Below are positions 29,458 through 38,383 of a stretch of 64,000 bases of DNA, in pieces; position 1 is the first letter of the stretch, and each line of letters begins with the position of its first letter. The notes under the pieces were generated by a model. It had not been told where the DNA came from and did no database searches. It worked only from the letters and a program-made list of their open reading frames with translations. The position numbers and the translations under genes were made by a program. Origin of the DNA: Pelomonas sp052436255 (lineage in GTDB: Bacteria; Pseudomonadota; Gammaproteobacteria; Burkholderiales; Burkholderiaceae_C); the NCBI GenBank assembly GCA_052436255.1, contig JBQVNP010000006.1:1-64000 (forward strand), in the 5' to 3' direction.

Positions 29458-29688
29458 TGATAAGTCTCCGTCTGTAGTCGACCGCCCCACGCCGGGGCCG
29501 TCCTTGGGCAGACTATTCACAATGCCTCTGACCGTGTTCTGACGCGAGTCTGAATCGAGGCTGACAAACTCCGCTGAAACCCGCAGTCAGCATTCCTCAA
29601 TGCGGGAATCCAGGGTCGTCACGGGTAAGTCCCGAGTCGGGTTGTGACCGCAGTTGACTAGAGCCGGCCGCCGCAGCGTGAACAGGCG

Positions 29689-30348
29689 CTAATGCCGACG
29701 CGCGACACCAGGACGCGGGCGGCCGGCTTCTTCCCAGACGCCAGTGCGGAACCAGGGGTCGCCTTCGAGCGCGGCGCGCAACATGGGCAAAGCGTCCTGG
29801 CCCCAGAACAAACGACCGTCGAGTTCCACCGTCGGCACGCCGAACACACCGAGCGCGAGCGCGGCCTCGGTCTCGCTGCGCAGCCGCTGCTTGGTGGCGT
29901 CGGCGGTCGGGTCCTGCGCCGGCGCCAGGCGTTCGGCCAATGCAGCCAGGCGGGCTGCATCGCCTGCATCCGCGCCGGCGCCGCGCCAGACGTGGTGGAA
30001 AAGCTGCTCGACGACCCAGCGCCCAGGCGTGTCGCCAGGCTGCCCCTCGGGTGCCGCGCAGGCCCAGGCCAGGCGCAGCAGCGGCAACGGGTTGAAGGGG
30101 TGCTGGGCCGGCGGGTCCAGCACCACCCCCTGGCAGTGCGCCAGCCAGGCCACCTGGCGGAAGGTCCAGCGGCGCTTGCCCTCAATCTCCGCCGGCCCTT
30201 TCTGGCCCAGCGCCTGCAGCAGGGCCGCAAAGAGGATGGGCCGGTACACGACCTCGACGCTGTGCCCCGCCAACGCCTCCGGCAGCGCCTCGAAGGCCAG
30301 CGCCGCATAGGGCGAAATGGGGTCGAAGTAAAAGGTCAGCTGTTTCAC
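29689..30348 (-). CDS. 2-hydroxychromene-2-carboxylate isomerase (DsbA-like, kappa GST type)
   Basis: The 219-residue protein has the family start FYFDPISPYAALAF, where a Ser replaces the DsbA Cys as the glutathione-activating residue, and the late motif GVFGVPTVELDGRLFWGQDAL. It isomerises hydroxychromene carboxylates in naphthalene-type degradation, or handles glutathione conjugates; no pathway partners are nearby. The start is GTG at 30348, which overlaps the DUF1289 stop (GTGA), so translation is coupled. Confidence 0.9.
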   Translation of the reverse strand: MKQLTFYFDPISPYAALAFEALPEALAGHSVEVVYRPILFAALLQALGQKGPAEIEGKRRWTFRQVAWLAHCQGVVLDPPAQHPFNPLPLLRLAWACAAPEGQPGDTPGRWVVEQLFHHVWRGAGADAGDAARLAALAERLAPAQDPTADATKQRLRSETEAALALGVFGVPTVELDGRLFWGQDALPMLRAALEGDPWFRTGVWEEAGRPRPGVARRH

Positions 30349-30581
30349 GGGCAGCCTTGTACGTTCGTTGCCGGGCCGAGCCAGACGCCGCGGCGCTGCA
30401 GTTCGGCACGGCGCGGCGGCAGTTCGTCGAGAACCTGGCGCTGCACGGCGTCGGACGCGCCGCCCCAACCGGCGATCTCGTCAAGGCTGCGCGCGCAGCC
30501 CCGACACCAGCCGCTGGCCGAATCCACCTGGCAGACGTTGATGCAGGGCGACTTCAGCACGGCAGCGTCACTGGACGACAT
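30345..30581 (-). CDS. DUF1289 protein (small Cys-rich)
   Basis: The 78-residue protein has the DUF1289 pattern SPCINVCQVDSASGWCRGCARSLDEI with four Cys, likely binding a metal such as zinc or an Fe-S centre. It ends with a third Cys-containing tail (VQGCP). The gene overlaps YbaK by 14 bp upstream and the isomerase by four bases downstream. Function unknown. Confidence 0.85.
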   Translation of the reverse strand: MSSSDAAVLKSPCINVCQVDSASGWCRGCARSLDEIAGWGGASDAVQRQVLDELPPRRAELQRRGVWLGPATNVQGCP

Positions 30582-31095
30582 CGATGACGGGCGCGCCGGT
30601 GAGCCTTTCCAACTCGGTCGGCGTCAGCTTGAACACGCCGTTCGGATGCCCCGCCGCGGCCCAGATGATGTCGAAGCGGAACAGCTCGCGGTCGATGAAG
30701 AGCTGCGGCGCCGCATGGCCTTCGCTGGGCGCAAAGCCGACAGGCGAGACGCCACCGATGGAAAAGCCGGTGCGCGCCTTGACGAAGTCGGCGTCGGCAC
30801 GGCCCAGCGAACCAGTGTGGGGCTTGAGCTTGGCTTCGTCGACGCGCCGGTCGCCGGAGGTGATGACCAGCACCGCCCCGGCCTCATCGCCGTCGGCCTT
30901 GCGGCGGAAGACCACCGATTTGGCGATCTGGCCCAGCGTCACGCCCAACGCGTCGGCGGCTTCCTGGGCGGTGCGGGCTGCGACCTCCAGCCACAGCGGC
31001 GGGTTCGGGTGGGCGCTGGCGGCCAGTGCCGCGCTGACACGCTGGAAGCCTTCGGGTCGGGTATCGCGAGGCTCGCGGGGATGGAGTTCAGACAT
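30568..31095 (-). CDS. YbaK/prolyl-tRNA editing domain protein
   Basis: The 175-residue protein belongs to the YbaK/ProX deacylase family, which hydrolyses mischarged aminoacyl-tRNA(Pro). Family marks are IAKSVVFRRK (the conserved catalytic Lys), LVITSGDRRVDEAKLK and the loop GFSIGGVSPVGF. It heads the YbaK-DUF1289-isomerase overlapping operon. Whether it edits Cys-tRNA(Pro), Ala-tRNA(Pro) or another tRNA cannot be told from the sequence. Confidence 0.9.
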   Translation of the reverse strand: MSELHPREPRDTRPEGFQRVSAALAASAHPNPPLWLEVAARTAQEAADALGVTLGQIAKSVVFRRKADGDEAGAVLVITSGDRRVDEAKLKPHTGSLGRADADFVKARTGFSIGGVSPVGFAPSEGHAAPQLFIDRELFRFDIIWAAAGHPNGVFKLTPTELERLTGAPVIDVVQ

Positions 31096-31115
31096 GGCCG
31101 CGATTGTGTCGCGGC

Positions 31116-31550
31116 TCAGTCGCGGTGCCCGTCCTTGTCTTTGTCCTTGCCTTTGTCCTTGCCGTGGCCCTTGCCATGGCCGCCCTTGTCTTTGTCCTTG
31201 CCATGATCCTTGCCGTGATCGTGGCGCACGTGGTCGGGATGGCTATAGCGCTGCTGGTACCAATCCTCGCGGACGAAATAGACCGGCATGCCACAGGCGT
31301 CGTAGCGCCGGCAATGCTTGGCCCAGTTCTTCTGGTGACCGGGCGGGATGCGCATGTAGACGGGCTCGACATGCACCGGGCGGCGCTGCACCCAGATGGG
31401 CTCACGCAACACCACCGGCGGCGGCGCGTTGCCGATGTCGATGCGGCCGTAGAAGCCGGGCTGGCCAATCTGCACCGACACGCCGATATCCGTGGCCTGC
31501 ACGGTGCCGGCCAGCAGAGCGGCGCTCAAGCCGAGGACGATTTTGTTCAT
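31116..31550 (-). CDS. Exported protein with Lys/His/Gly/Asp-rich tail
   Basis: The 144-residue protein has a signal peptide (cleaved after VQA, about residue 19), a middle domain with several aromatics and two Cys (KHCRRYDACGMPVYFV), and a repetitive C-terminal tail of HGKDHGKD and DKGKDKD units. The tail is rich in potential metal-binding His and is highly charged. Similar short exported proteins are common in Burkholderiales, without a known role. It is 20 bp upstream of YbaK. Confidence 0.75.
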   Translation of the reverse strand: MNKIVLGLSAALLAGTVQATDIGVSVQIGQPGFYGRIDIGNAPPPVVLREPIWVQRRPVHVEPVYMRIPPGHQKNWAKHCRRYDACGMPVYFVREDWYQQRYSHPDHVRHDHGKDHGKDKDKGGHGKGHGKDKGKDKDKDGHRD

Positions 31551-31597
31551 GATGTTTCCTTCACGCGGGTTAGGCCCGGCAGCTGCGCCGATCCTCG

Positions 31598-32833
31598 TTA
31601 CGGCGCTGTGCCTGCCTGGCACTGTGCCGATTCGACCACGTGCGCGGGCTCTGCGGTCAACGGCAGGAACAAGGGGTTGGCAACGCGCACGGGGACCACG
31701 TCCAGCCTGGCACCGAGCACCGTGTAGCCCTCGTCCCCGTGGCCGGCGCTGCGCCAGCCCACCAGCCCGGGGGCACGGTGCAGGCGGAACTCGAAACCGA
31801 TGTCGGGCGCCCTTTCATCGGACGGGGGGTTGGCCCGGTAGGCCAGGCCGCGCACTTCGGCGCCAGGGCCGTCGAGCAGTTGAGTCATGGCGCCGAGGAG
31901 GCAGCCGTCGCCAAGGATGTCGAGAAAATAGCGGTCCGTCTCCAGGCCGGGCTTGAAGCCAGGCGCGGCCGGGTCGATGCACGTCCCGGTCAGCTTGCGC
32001 GGTGCAGGCGTCGTCACGCCGCTGGCGAGATCATGACAGTCGCCGTGGTCGAGATAGGACAACCGCGCACCACGCAGATTGAAGGCCGGCAAGGCGGCGT
32101 CGTGGCTGGCCTCGCCCAGGTCGACGAGCAGGGCACCGCTGCCGCCCAGCACTTCCAGCCGGCCGCCCTTGATGACGACTGCCGCGTTCTCGTCCACCCC
32201 CAGGCCGAGACGCAAGCCCAGGGCCCGCATGGCCGGCAACATGCGGCCGATGCGTCCGCGCTTGAGGAAATGCTGGTCGATCAGCAGCGCCGGGTCGACG
32301 AAGCCCAGACCCTGGTCGTACTCCCGCCCTGCGCGCCATTGACCCTTCAGCACGGCGAGGTTGTCCATCGCGTCACGGAACATCAACCGGCTCATGATGG
32401 CGGCGCCCGCGCTGGTGCCGGCGACGACGCCGCCCGCCGAGAAGACCGCATGTATCGCGCCCAGCATGGCCGTTGGCCGACCCGCCGGCTGCAGCGTGTC
32501 GACGATGAACTCCTGGGAGCCCCCCGAGAAGAACACCGCATCCGATGCGGCGACGCGCGCAATCAGCGCTTCATCGCGCAAAGCGGCCTGCAGGTCGACG
32601 CCTTCGAGATGCGGCGCCACCGGAACGACGTGGGCGCGTGCGCCGCAGCGGTTCAGCGCAGCGACGATCTGGGCTGCGACGCGCTCCGGGTCGGCCGCCG
32701 CCGTCGGGAAGACGGCGATGGCGGCGCCAGCACCGCCGGCCTCGTCGACCATGCGCTGCCAGACGGCGTCGCTCTCCGCTTTGAGCGCGCCGCCGATGAC
32801 AATGACGGTGCCGGCTTGGGTTGGGCTGGGCAA
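31598..32833 (-). CDS. Cyanophycinase-like serine peptidase (S51), cytoplasmic paralogue
   Basis: The 411-residue protein has the cyanophycinase nucleophile elbow GTSAGAAIM with Ser141, the downstream LIDQHFLKRGRIGRM with His188, and the GLGVDENAAVVI segment. Cyanophycinases cleave the aspartate-arginine polymer cyanophycin to beta-Asp-Arg dipeptides. No signal peptide is present, so it should act on imported or intracellular substrate. It is a tandem paralogue of the next upstream gene (147-bp gap). The C-terminal 150 residues have an extra domain compared with short S51 members. Confidence 0.85.
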   Translation of the reverse strand: MPSPTQAGTVIVIGGALKAESDAVWQRMVDEAGGAGAAIAVFPTAAADPERVAAQIVAALNRCGARAHVVPVAPHLEGVDLQAALRDEALIARVAASDAVFFSGGSQEFIVDTLQPAGRPTAMLGAIHAVFSAGGVVAGTSAGAAIMSRLMFRDAMDNLAVLKGQWRAGREYDQGLGFVDPALLIDQHFLKRGRIGRMLPAMRALGLRLGLGVDENAAVVIKGGRLEVLGGSGALLVDLGEASHDAALPAFNLRGARLSYLDHGDCHDLASGVTTPAPRKLTGTCIDPAAPGFKPGLETDRYFLDILGDGCLLGAMTQLLDGPGAEVRGLAYRANPPSDERAPDIGFEFRLHRAPGLVGWRSAGHGDEGYTVLGARLDVVPVRVANPLFLPLTAEPAHVVESAQCQAGTAP

Positions 32834-32980
32834 GATGGTCGCTGAGCCCGGCGATGGGCCGGACTTGCTGGATTCACAAGGCCGTCATCTTGGCAGGCAA
32901 GGGCGCCGCCGGACACCGGGGGAGGCCCGCAGAGAAGCAAGCCTCGTGACCAAACGATGCAGGCGCGTCACCAATCCAGG

Positions 32981-34441
32981 CTACTGCGGCGCCGACGCGG
33001 CAGGCACTGAAGCCGCCGAAGCCGCGGCCGCTGGCGCCGTCGGCGCCTGGCGCGGCGGCGTCCAGCCGCCGTACAGCGGCATGGGCAGGCGCACCGGTGT
33101 GATGTCGAGGTAGAGGTTGGTGACGGTGAACTGCTCGCCGCCGAACTCCTCGGTGCTCCAGCCCAGCGAGTCCGAGCCCTTGTAGATGCGGAACAGGAAG
33201 CCGAGCTCGCCGAGCGGGTCGTTGGTGCGCGGCAGCACGTCGAAGGCCAGACCCTTGACCTCCCGGCGCACGCTGTCGATGAGCCGGCTCATGGCGCCCG
33301 AGATGGTCGAGTCGCCCAGCATGTCGAGATGGAAGACGTCGTCGGTGTAGTAGGGCTTGAAGTTGGGTGACTCGGCGTCGTGCACCTCGCCGCGCAGCTT
33401 GGGCGCCGAGGGTGTCGTCGAGCGCGCACGCATGTGGAAGCGGTCGCCGTGCTCCAGGTAGGAAAGCCGGGCGCCCTGCACATTGAAGGCCCCCAGCGAC
33501 GCATCGCTCTTGGCCTCGGTCAGGTCGACGATCAGCGCGCCGCGGTCACCGACGATCTCGATGTCGTCGCCCCGGATGACGGCCGCCGTGTTCTCATCCA
33601 CGCCCAGGCCCAGCTTGTAGCCCTTGGCCATCATGACCGGGATCATGCGACCGAAGCGGCCGCGCTTGAGGAAGTGCTGGTCGACGAACAGGTGCGGGCC
33701 GACGAAGCCCAGGCCGCGGTCAACCTGCTTGCCGTCGGCAAAGCGGCCCTTGAGCACGTTCATGACGCTGGGCGCGTCGCGGAACATGATGGTGCTCATG
33801 ATGGCAGCACCTGCGGAGGTGCCGGCGACGACGCCGCCCTTGCGGTAGACATCCCAGATGGCTTCCAGCATCGGCGTGCTCTGCCCGCCGGGCTGCAGCA
33901 CGTCCACGATGCGCTCCTGCAGGCCGCCGGTGAAGAACACGCCCTTGGCGGCCTTCACCTTGGCGATCAGCGCGGGGTCGCGCACGACCTTGGTCAGATC
34001 CACCCAGGAAAACTTGGGCGCCACCGGCAGGGCCTCGGCGACGGCCCCGCGGCGCTGCAGCAGATCGACGACCTGCTTGGCGCTGGCTTCCGGGTCCTCG
34101 CTGGCGGTGCCGAACACGACGAAGCGCGCGCCCTTGCCGCCGGCCAGCTGCACGACGCGCTGCCAAACCTCGTCGTTGTCGGCCTTGAGCGCGCCGCCGA
34201 TGGGCACGGCATAGCCACGGATCGGGGGCTCGGCATCCAGGACCGGCAGCAGCGCGGATTCAGCCCGGGCCGGCTTCGCTGGCGTCGGCGCAGCGGGGCG
34301 CGCCGCCGCCGCCGGAGGCGTTGCACGCGGCTGCCGACTGCTCTGCGCCGATGTGCTGGCGGCCGGTGTCGTCGGGGGCGCTGCCTGCACGCCCATCGCC
34401 ACGGCCATGGCCGCCAAACCCGCCCAAATCCTTGCCCTCAT
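32981..34441 (-). CDS. Exported cyanophycinase-like serine peptidase (S51)
   Basis: The 486-residue paralogue of the downstream gene shares the GTSAGAAIM nucleophile elbow, LFVDQHFLKRGRFGRM and GLGVDENTAAVIRGDDIEIVG. It adds a signal peptide (MRARIWAGLAAMAVAMGVQA) and a Pro/Ala-rich linker of about 40 residues before the catalytic domain, and a Pro/Ala tail. It is therefore predicted to be periplasmic or secreted, like the extracellular cyanophycinase CphE. The ATG at 34441 is preferred over the ATG six bases upstream because it starts the signal sequence cleanly. It is divergent from a TonB receptor gene. Confidence 0.87.
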   Translation of the reverse strand: MRARIWAGLAAMAVAMGVQAAPPTTPAASTSAQSSRQPRATPPAAAARPAAPTPAKPARAESALLPVLDAEPPIRGYAVPIGGALKADNDEVWQRVVQLAGGKGARFVVFGTASEDPEASAKQVVDLLQRRGAVAEALPVAPKFSWVDLTKVVRDPALIAKVKAAKGVFFTGGLQERIVDVLQPGGQSTPMLEAIWDVYRKGGVVAGTSAGAAIMSTIMFRDAPSVMNVLKGRFADGKQVDRGLGFVGPHLFVDQHFLKRGRFGRMIPVMMAKGYKLGLGVDENTAAVIRGDDIEIVGDRGALIVDLTEAKSDASLGAFNVQGARLSYLEHGDRFHMRARSTTPSAPKLRGEVHDAESPNFKPYYTDDVFHLDMLGDSTISGAMSRLIDSVRREVKGLAFDVLPRTNDPLGELGFLFRIYKGSDSLGWSTEEFGGEQFTVTNLYLDITPVRLPMPLYGGWTPPRQAPTAPAAAASAASVPAASAPQ

Positions 34442-34510
34442 GCCCACAACCTCCTTGGTCCGTTGTGCACATGATGACAGAGGCCGGATGACGACCCGCC
34501 CCTAATTCGA

Positions 34511-34527
34511 ACCACGAACGGCGTGGT
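34511..34527. promoter_or_regulatory. Dyad-symmetry element between cyanophycinase and TonB receptor genes
   Basis: ACCACG (34511-34516) and CGTGGT (34522-34527) form a perfect six-base inverted repeat around AACGG in the 167-bp divergent promoter region. It may be a regulator binding site for both genes. The regulator is unknown. Confidence 0.35.
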
Positions 34528-34608
34528 GCGAGCGAGACGAATGCCGGCGCGCGAACCGGCAGCTAGCGCCCCCGTGCATAGACTCGCCCGAACCACCGGA
34601 GTGTGCTC

Positions 34609-37347
34609 ATGCGAACCCCCTGCCCGTCTCGAATCGCCGCCGCTGCGGCCCTGCTGGTCGCCGTTTTGAACGCCCAGGCACAGTCCCAGTTGGAGCGCGT
34701 CGAAGTCACGGGCACGGCCATCAAGCGCATCGACGGCGAGACGGCGCTGCCGGTGCAGGTCATCACGCGCGGCGAGATCGACAAGGCCGGCGTGACGACG
34801 GCGGCCGAGCTGATCGCCCGCATCAGCGCCAGTGCCAACAACATGACCGACGGCGGCAGCGTGGGCTACGGCGGCTTTCGTGACCAGATGGGCTTGAACG
34901 CCGCCAACCTGCGTGGGCTGGGCGTGTCGTCCACGCTGGTGCTGCTCAACGGCCGGCGCATGGCCAACTTCGCTTCGCCCGGCGACGCTGCCGGCGTGGA
35001 CCTGAACAGCATCCCCGCCGCAGCCATCCAGCGCGTCGAGATCCTGCTGGACGGCGCCTCGTCGCTATACGGCTCGGACGCCATCGGCGGCGTGATCAAC
35101 TTCATCACGCGCAAGGACTTCAGCGGCGTCGAGGTCTCCGCGCTGGTCGGTGACACCTCCGAAGGCGGAGGCGGCAAGCGCTCAGCGACGTTGGCCGGCG
35201 GCGTCGGCGACTACGCACGCGATGGCTTCAACGTCTTCGCCGTCGTCGATATGCAGAAGACCAGCAGCCTCAACGCGTCGCAGCGCAAGTTCATCAAGGA
35301 ACTGGACATCCCGGGCCGCCTGCCAGACCTGCTATCCAGCGCGGGCTTTCCGGCCAACATGATCCTGTCGAGCTACCAACGCAACACGCTCAGGGCCGAG
35401 GGCTTCAGCAGCAACGGCAAGACGGTCATCAACTCGCGCACGGTCAACGCCGCTGCCGCGACCGGCTGCAACCCGGCGACCGGGACGCTGTACCTGCCCG
35501 ACGGCATCGGCGGCGCGGACGGCTGCACCTACGACTACATGCGCGACATCGAGCTATATCCAAAGTCGGACAAGAGCAGCGTCTTCGGCCGCGGCGTGCT
35601 CGACCTCGGCAGCGGCCACCAGGCTTTTGCCGAAGTCTCCGTCGCGCACGCGCGCACCTTCTATACCGGCACCCCCAACCGGGTCGATGCCGACGTCGAC
35701 GTCTCGCGCGTCGCCGTGCTGGCCAACAGCGCTCTCAACGACCTGGACGCCGACGACGAGCAGCGCCTCATCACGCTTCGAGTTCGGCTGGTGGAAGCCG
35801 GCCTGCGCACCAGCGAGCTGGTGTCCACCACCAAGCGCCTTGCGCTGGGCACCAACGGCGTGCTGTCGGGCTGGGACTATGAATGGGCGCTGAACCACAG
35901 CACCAGCCGGGTGTCTGACCGCGACTACCAGGGATATCTGAACGAGCAGATGATCCGCGATGGATTCGCCGACGGCACGCTCAAGGGCTCCGGCGCCTCC
36001 GGCGCGGCGGGCCTGGCGCTGTACGAAAAGGCGCAGATCCGCGGCGAGGTGCGCAACGCCACCGGCACCATGGACAGCCTGGACTTCAAGATGTCCAAGG
36101 CGCTCACACCGCTGGCCGGCGGCGACCTGATGCTGGCGCTGGGCGGCGAGCTCCGCCGGGAGAAGCAGAACTACCACCAGTCTGATGCGCTCAAGCAGGA
36201 TCTGATCCTCGGCGAAACCTCGCAGGGGCCCGATTCCGACTTCGGCCGGTCGCGCAAGGTCAGCGCCTTGTTCGGCGAGGTCAGCGCGCCCGTCACCAAG
36301 CAGCTCGAACTGCAGGCCGCGCTGCGCTACGAGCACTACCAGGTCAGCGGCGGGGCGGCCAGCCCCAAGCTGGGCCTGAGGTATGTGCCAAGCCCGGCGC
36401 TGCTGCTGCGCGCCTCCATCGGCAAGGGTTTCCGTGCGCCCAGCCTGTCCGACCTGTACCGCCCGGTCACGGAAGGCTCGGCGGCCACGCTGGTGGATCC
36501 GGTCTGCATGGCCGACGATCCCAGTAACACGCCGACGGACTGCTCCGACATCTGGTCGACCTTCAACTACAGCAACCCCAAACTCAAGCCGGAGAAGTCG
36601 CGGCAGTTTTCGGTAGGCATGGTCTTCGAGCCGCAGCGCGGCATCAATGTCAACCTCGACTACTGGAACATCCAGAAGTCCAACCTGATCAGCACGCTGG
36701 GCGTCGACGTCATCCTGTCGGACCTCGGCAAGTACGGCTCGCTCGTGCACCGCTACTACGACACCAGCCTGCCCCCGGCCTGCGCGGACGACTACGACCC
36801 CGATGACTACGGCATCTGCGTCATCGACCTGGTCAAGGAGAACCGCGGCAAGCAGAACATCTCCGGCCTCGACCTGGGTATCGCGCTGTCGGGCCTGAGA
36901 ACCTCTTTCGGTCGGCTCGGCCTGCGGCTGAACGGCACCCTGACGTTGAAGTCCAAGCAGCAGACCGGCGACGGCGACCCGTTTGTCAGCAACCTGGGCC
37001 GCTTCATCAACGACGGTGTCGTGCAGCGCTGGCGGCATACGCTCAGCATGGACTGGGAGAGCGGCCCGTTCTCGGCGACGGTCTCCAACAGTTTCCTGTC
37101 CGGCTACGACGACCAGCACATCATCGGCAAGCCCGACCGCAAGGTGGGCGCCTATTCGTTGTGGAACCTGTCGGCGGCCTGGGAGGCCACCAAGTCGCTC
37201 ACCTTGCGCGCCGGCGTGCAGAACGCCTTCGACAAGGCGCCGCCGTTCTCGCAACAGGCCTGGTTCTTCCTGTCGGGCTACGACCCGAGCTACACCGACC
37301 CGCGGGGTCGCTACGGCTACGTCAGCGCGAAGTACAGCTTTCGCTAA
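34609..37347 (+). CDS. TonB-dependent outer-membrane receptor
   Basis: The 912-residue receptor has a signal peptide (cleaved after AQA, about residue 24), a TonB-box-like LERVEVTGTAIKRID, plug motifs (NLRGLGVSSTLVLLNGRRMANF, VDLNSIPAAAIQRVEILLDGASSLYGSDAIGGVINF) and a barrel ending in Phe-Arg. The GLG-VLLNGRR form is typical of receptors for peptides, sugars or other polymers rather than siderophores. A GGAG ribosome site lies seven bases before ATG 34609; an in-frame GTG six bases earlier is less likely. Its divergence from an exported cyanophycinase suggests uptake of cyanophycin-derived dipeptides, an inference from position. Confidence 0.92.
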   Translation: MRTPCPSRIAAAAALLVAVLNAQAQSQLERVEVTGTAIKRIDGETALPVQVITRGEIDKAGVTTAAELIARISASANNMTDGGSVGYGGFRDQMGLNAANLRGLGVSSTLVLLNGRRMANFASPGDAAGVDLNSIPAAAIQRVEILLDGASSLYGSDAIGGVINFITRKDFSGVEVSALVGDTSEGGGGKRSATLAGGVGDYARDGFNVFAVVDMQKTSSLNASQRKFIKELDIPGRLPDLLSSAGFPANMILSSYQRNTLRAEGFSSNGKTVINSRTVNAAAATGCNPATGTLYLPDGIGGADGCTYDYMRDIELYPKSDKSSVFGRGVLDLGSGHQAFAEVSVAHARTFYTGTPNRVDADVDVSRVAVLANSALNDLDADDEQRLITLRVRLVEAGLRTSELVSTTKRLALGTNGVLSGWDYEWALNHSTSRVSDRDYQGYLNEQMIRDGFADGTLKGSGASGAAGLALYEKAQIRGEVRNATGTMDSLDFKMSKALTPLAGGDLMLALGGELRREKQNYHQSDALKQDLILGETSQGPDSDFGRSRKVSALFGEVSAPVTKQLELQAALRYEHYQVSGGAASPKLGLRYVPSPALLLRASIGKGFRAPSLSDLYRPVTEGSAATLVDPVCMADDPSNTPTDCSDIWSTFNYSNPKLKPEKSRQFSVGMVFEPQRGINVNLDYWNIQKSNLISTLGVDVILSDLGKYGSLVHRYYDTSLPPACADDYDPDDYGICVIDLVKENRGKQNISGLDLGIALSGLRTSFGRLGLRLNGTLTLKSKQQTGDGDPFVSNLGRFINDGVVQRWRHTLSMDWESGPFSATVSNSFLSGYDDQHIIGKPDRKVGAYSLWNLSAAWEATKSLTLRAGVQNAFDKAPPFSQQAWFFLSGYDPSYTDPRGRYGYVSAKYSFR

Positions 37348-37763
37348 CTGACCAAGCCGCGCACCCAGTCCGGCAGGGCGATGGCCTTGTCGGTCCGGGC
37401 GTCGAACCACAGCGTCGTGGCACCGCCCTCGGCGTGGATGACGCCCGGCTCGTCGGCGCGCTCCAGCGTGATCCAGGTCTCGAAGCTGGTGCGGCCGGGG
37501 TCGCTGACGTAATGCTTGGCCAACACCTCGCCCGGCGCCTTCAACTGCCGATAGAAGTTGCAAAAGGCGTTGACGATGACCGGCCCCTGCCCGCCCGGAT
37601 TCGGCGGCGCACCGATGGACGTCAGCCAGTCCACACGCGCCATCTCCAGATACCGGAAGTACAGCGTGTTGTTGATGTGTCCCATCGCATCCATGTCGCC
37701 CCAGCGCATCTGGATGCGAAGCTCAAAGGTCAGCCTCTTCTCGGCCGGGACGAGGTATCTCAT
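37344..37763 (-). CDS. Acyl-CoA thioesterase, 4-hydroxybenzoyl-CoA thioesterase/YbgC-like
   Basis: The 139-residue hot-dog-fold protein has the family motif RIQMRWGDMDAMGHINNTLYFRYLE, in which the Asp after MRWG is the catalytic residue type. It hydrolyses a thioester of CoA. Its 3' end overlaps the stop of the convergent TonB receptor gene by four bases, and its start overlaps the yceH stop (ATGA). Confidence 0.9.
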   Translation of the reverse strand: MRYLVPAEKRLTFELRIQMRWGDMDAMGHINNTLYFRYLEMARVDWLTSIGAPPNPGGQGPVIVNAFCNFYRQLKAPGEVLAKHYVSDPGRTSFETWITLERADEPGVIHAEGGATTLWFDARTDKAIALPDWVRGLVS

Positions 37764-38383
37764 GGATTGATACCAAGCTCAGCGGCAATGCGGTTGACGA
37801 GGCTGCGCAGCGAGGCGACCTCAGCGCGCAGCAAGGCCACCTCCTCGTCACGCGGCAGAGCCACCGCGACGGCGTGTTCCACCGAGGCCACCGGTCCGCA
37901 CAGCAGATGCGCCCAGCGCGCCTCTCGCGCACCCGGTGCTCGTGGCAGCTTGATCGCCATCGGCTGCTCACGCGCGGCCAGTTCCTCCAAAAAACCTTCG
38001 ACTGACGACACATCGGCAAAGCGATGCAGCCGCTCGGTGTTTTGGCGCAGCTCAGCCGCCGTCTGCGGCCCGCGCAACATCAACTGGGTCAGCAGCGCCA
38101 TGGCGGCGCCCGGCACGCCCATGCCACGCGCGAAGTTGTGTTCGTAGCGCACCACGCGGCTGCCGCTGACCGTGTTGACGAGGTGCAGCGCCTTGAGTTC
38201 CTCGACGGTGGCCAGCAGCTCGGCCTCGCTGACGTCCATGACCGGGTCACGCGCCGTCTTCTGGTTGCAGCCCGAGGTCAGCGCGTTGGCCGACAGCGGG
38301 TAGCTGTCCGGCACGGTGCTTTCCTTTTCGACGAGGACGGCGAGGACGCGGGCCTCCAGCGGGGTCAGGTCTCGTCTGCCCAT
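37760..38383 (-). CDS. YceH-family (DUF480) winged-helix protein
   Basis: The 207-residue protein has the YceH start LTPLEARVLAVLVEKESTVPDSYPLS and NALTSGCNQKTARDPVM. Two winged-helix domains follow, and a short coiled coil ends the protein (EEVALLRAEVASLRSLV). It has no known biochemical activity. It is coupled both upstream (TGATG with the SDR) and downstream (ATGA with the thioesterase). Confidence 0.92.
   Translation of the reverse strand: MGRRDLTPLEARVLAVLVEKESTVPDSYPLSANALTSGCNQKTARDPVMDVSEAELLATVEELKALHLVNTVSGSRVVRYEHNFARGMGVPGAAMALLTQLMLRGPQTAAELRQNTERLHRFADVSSVEGFLEELAAREQPMAIKLPRAPGAREARWAHLLCGPVASVEHAVAVALPRDEEVALLRAEVASLRSLVNRIAAELGINP

Noticed and set aside
31130..31240. Short tandem repeats (GTCCTTGCC-like) considered as a regulatory repeat
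   Set aside because: They encode the HGKD/DKGKD tail of the exported protein in frame.
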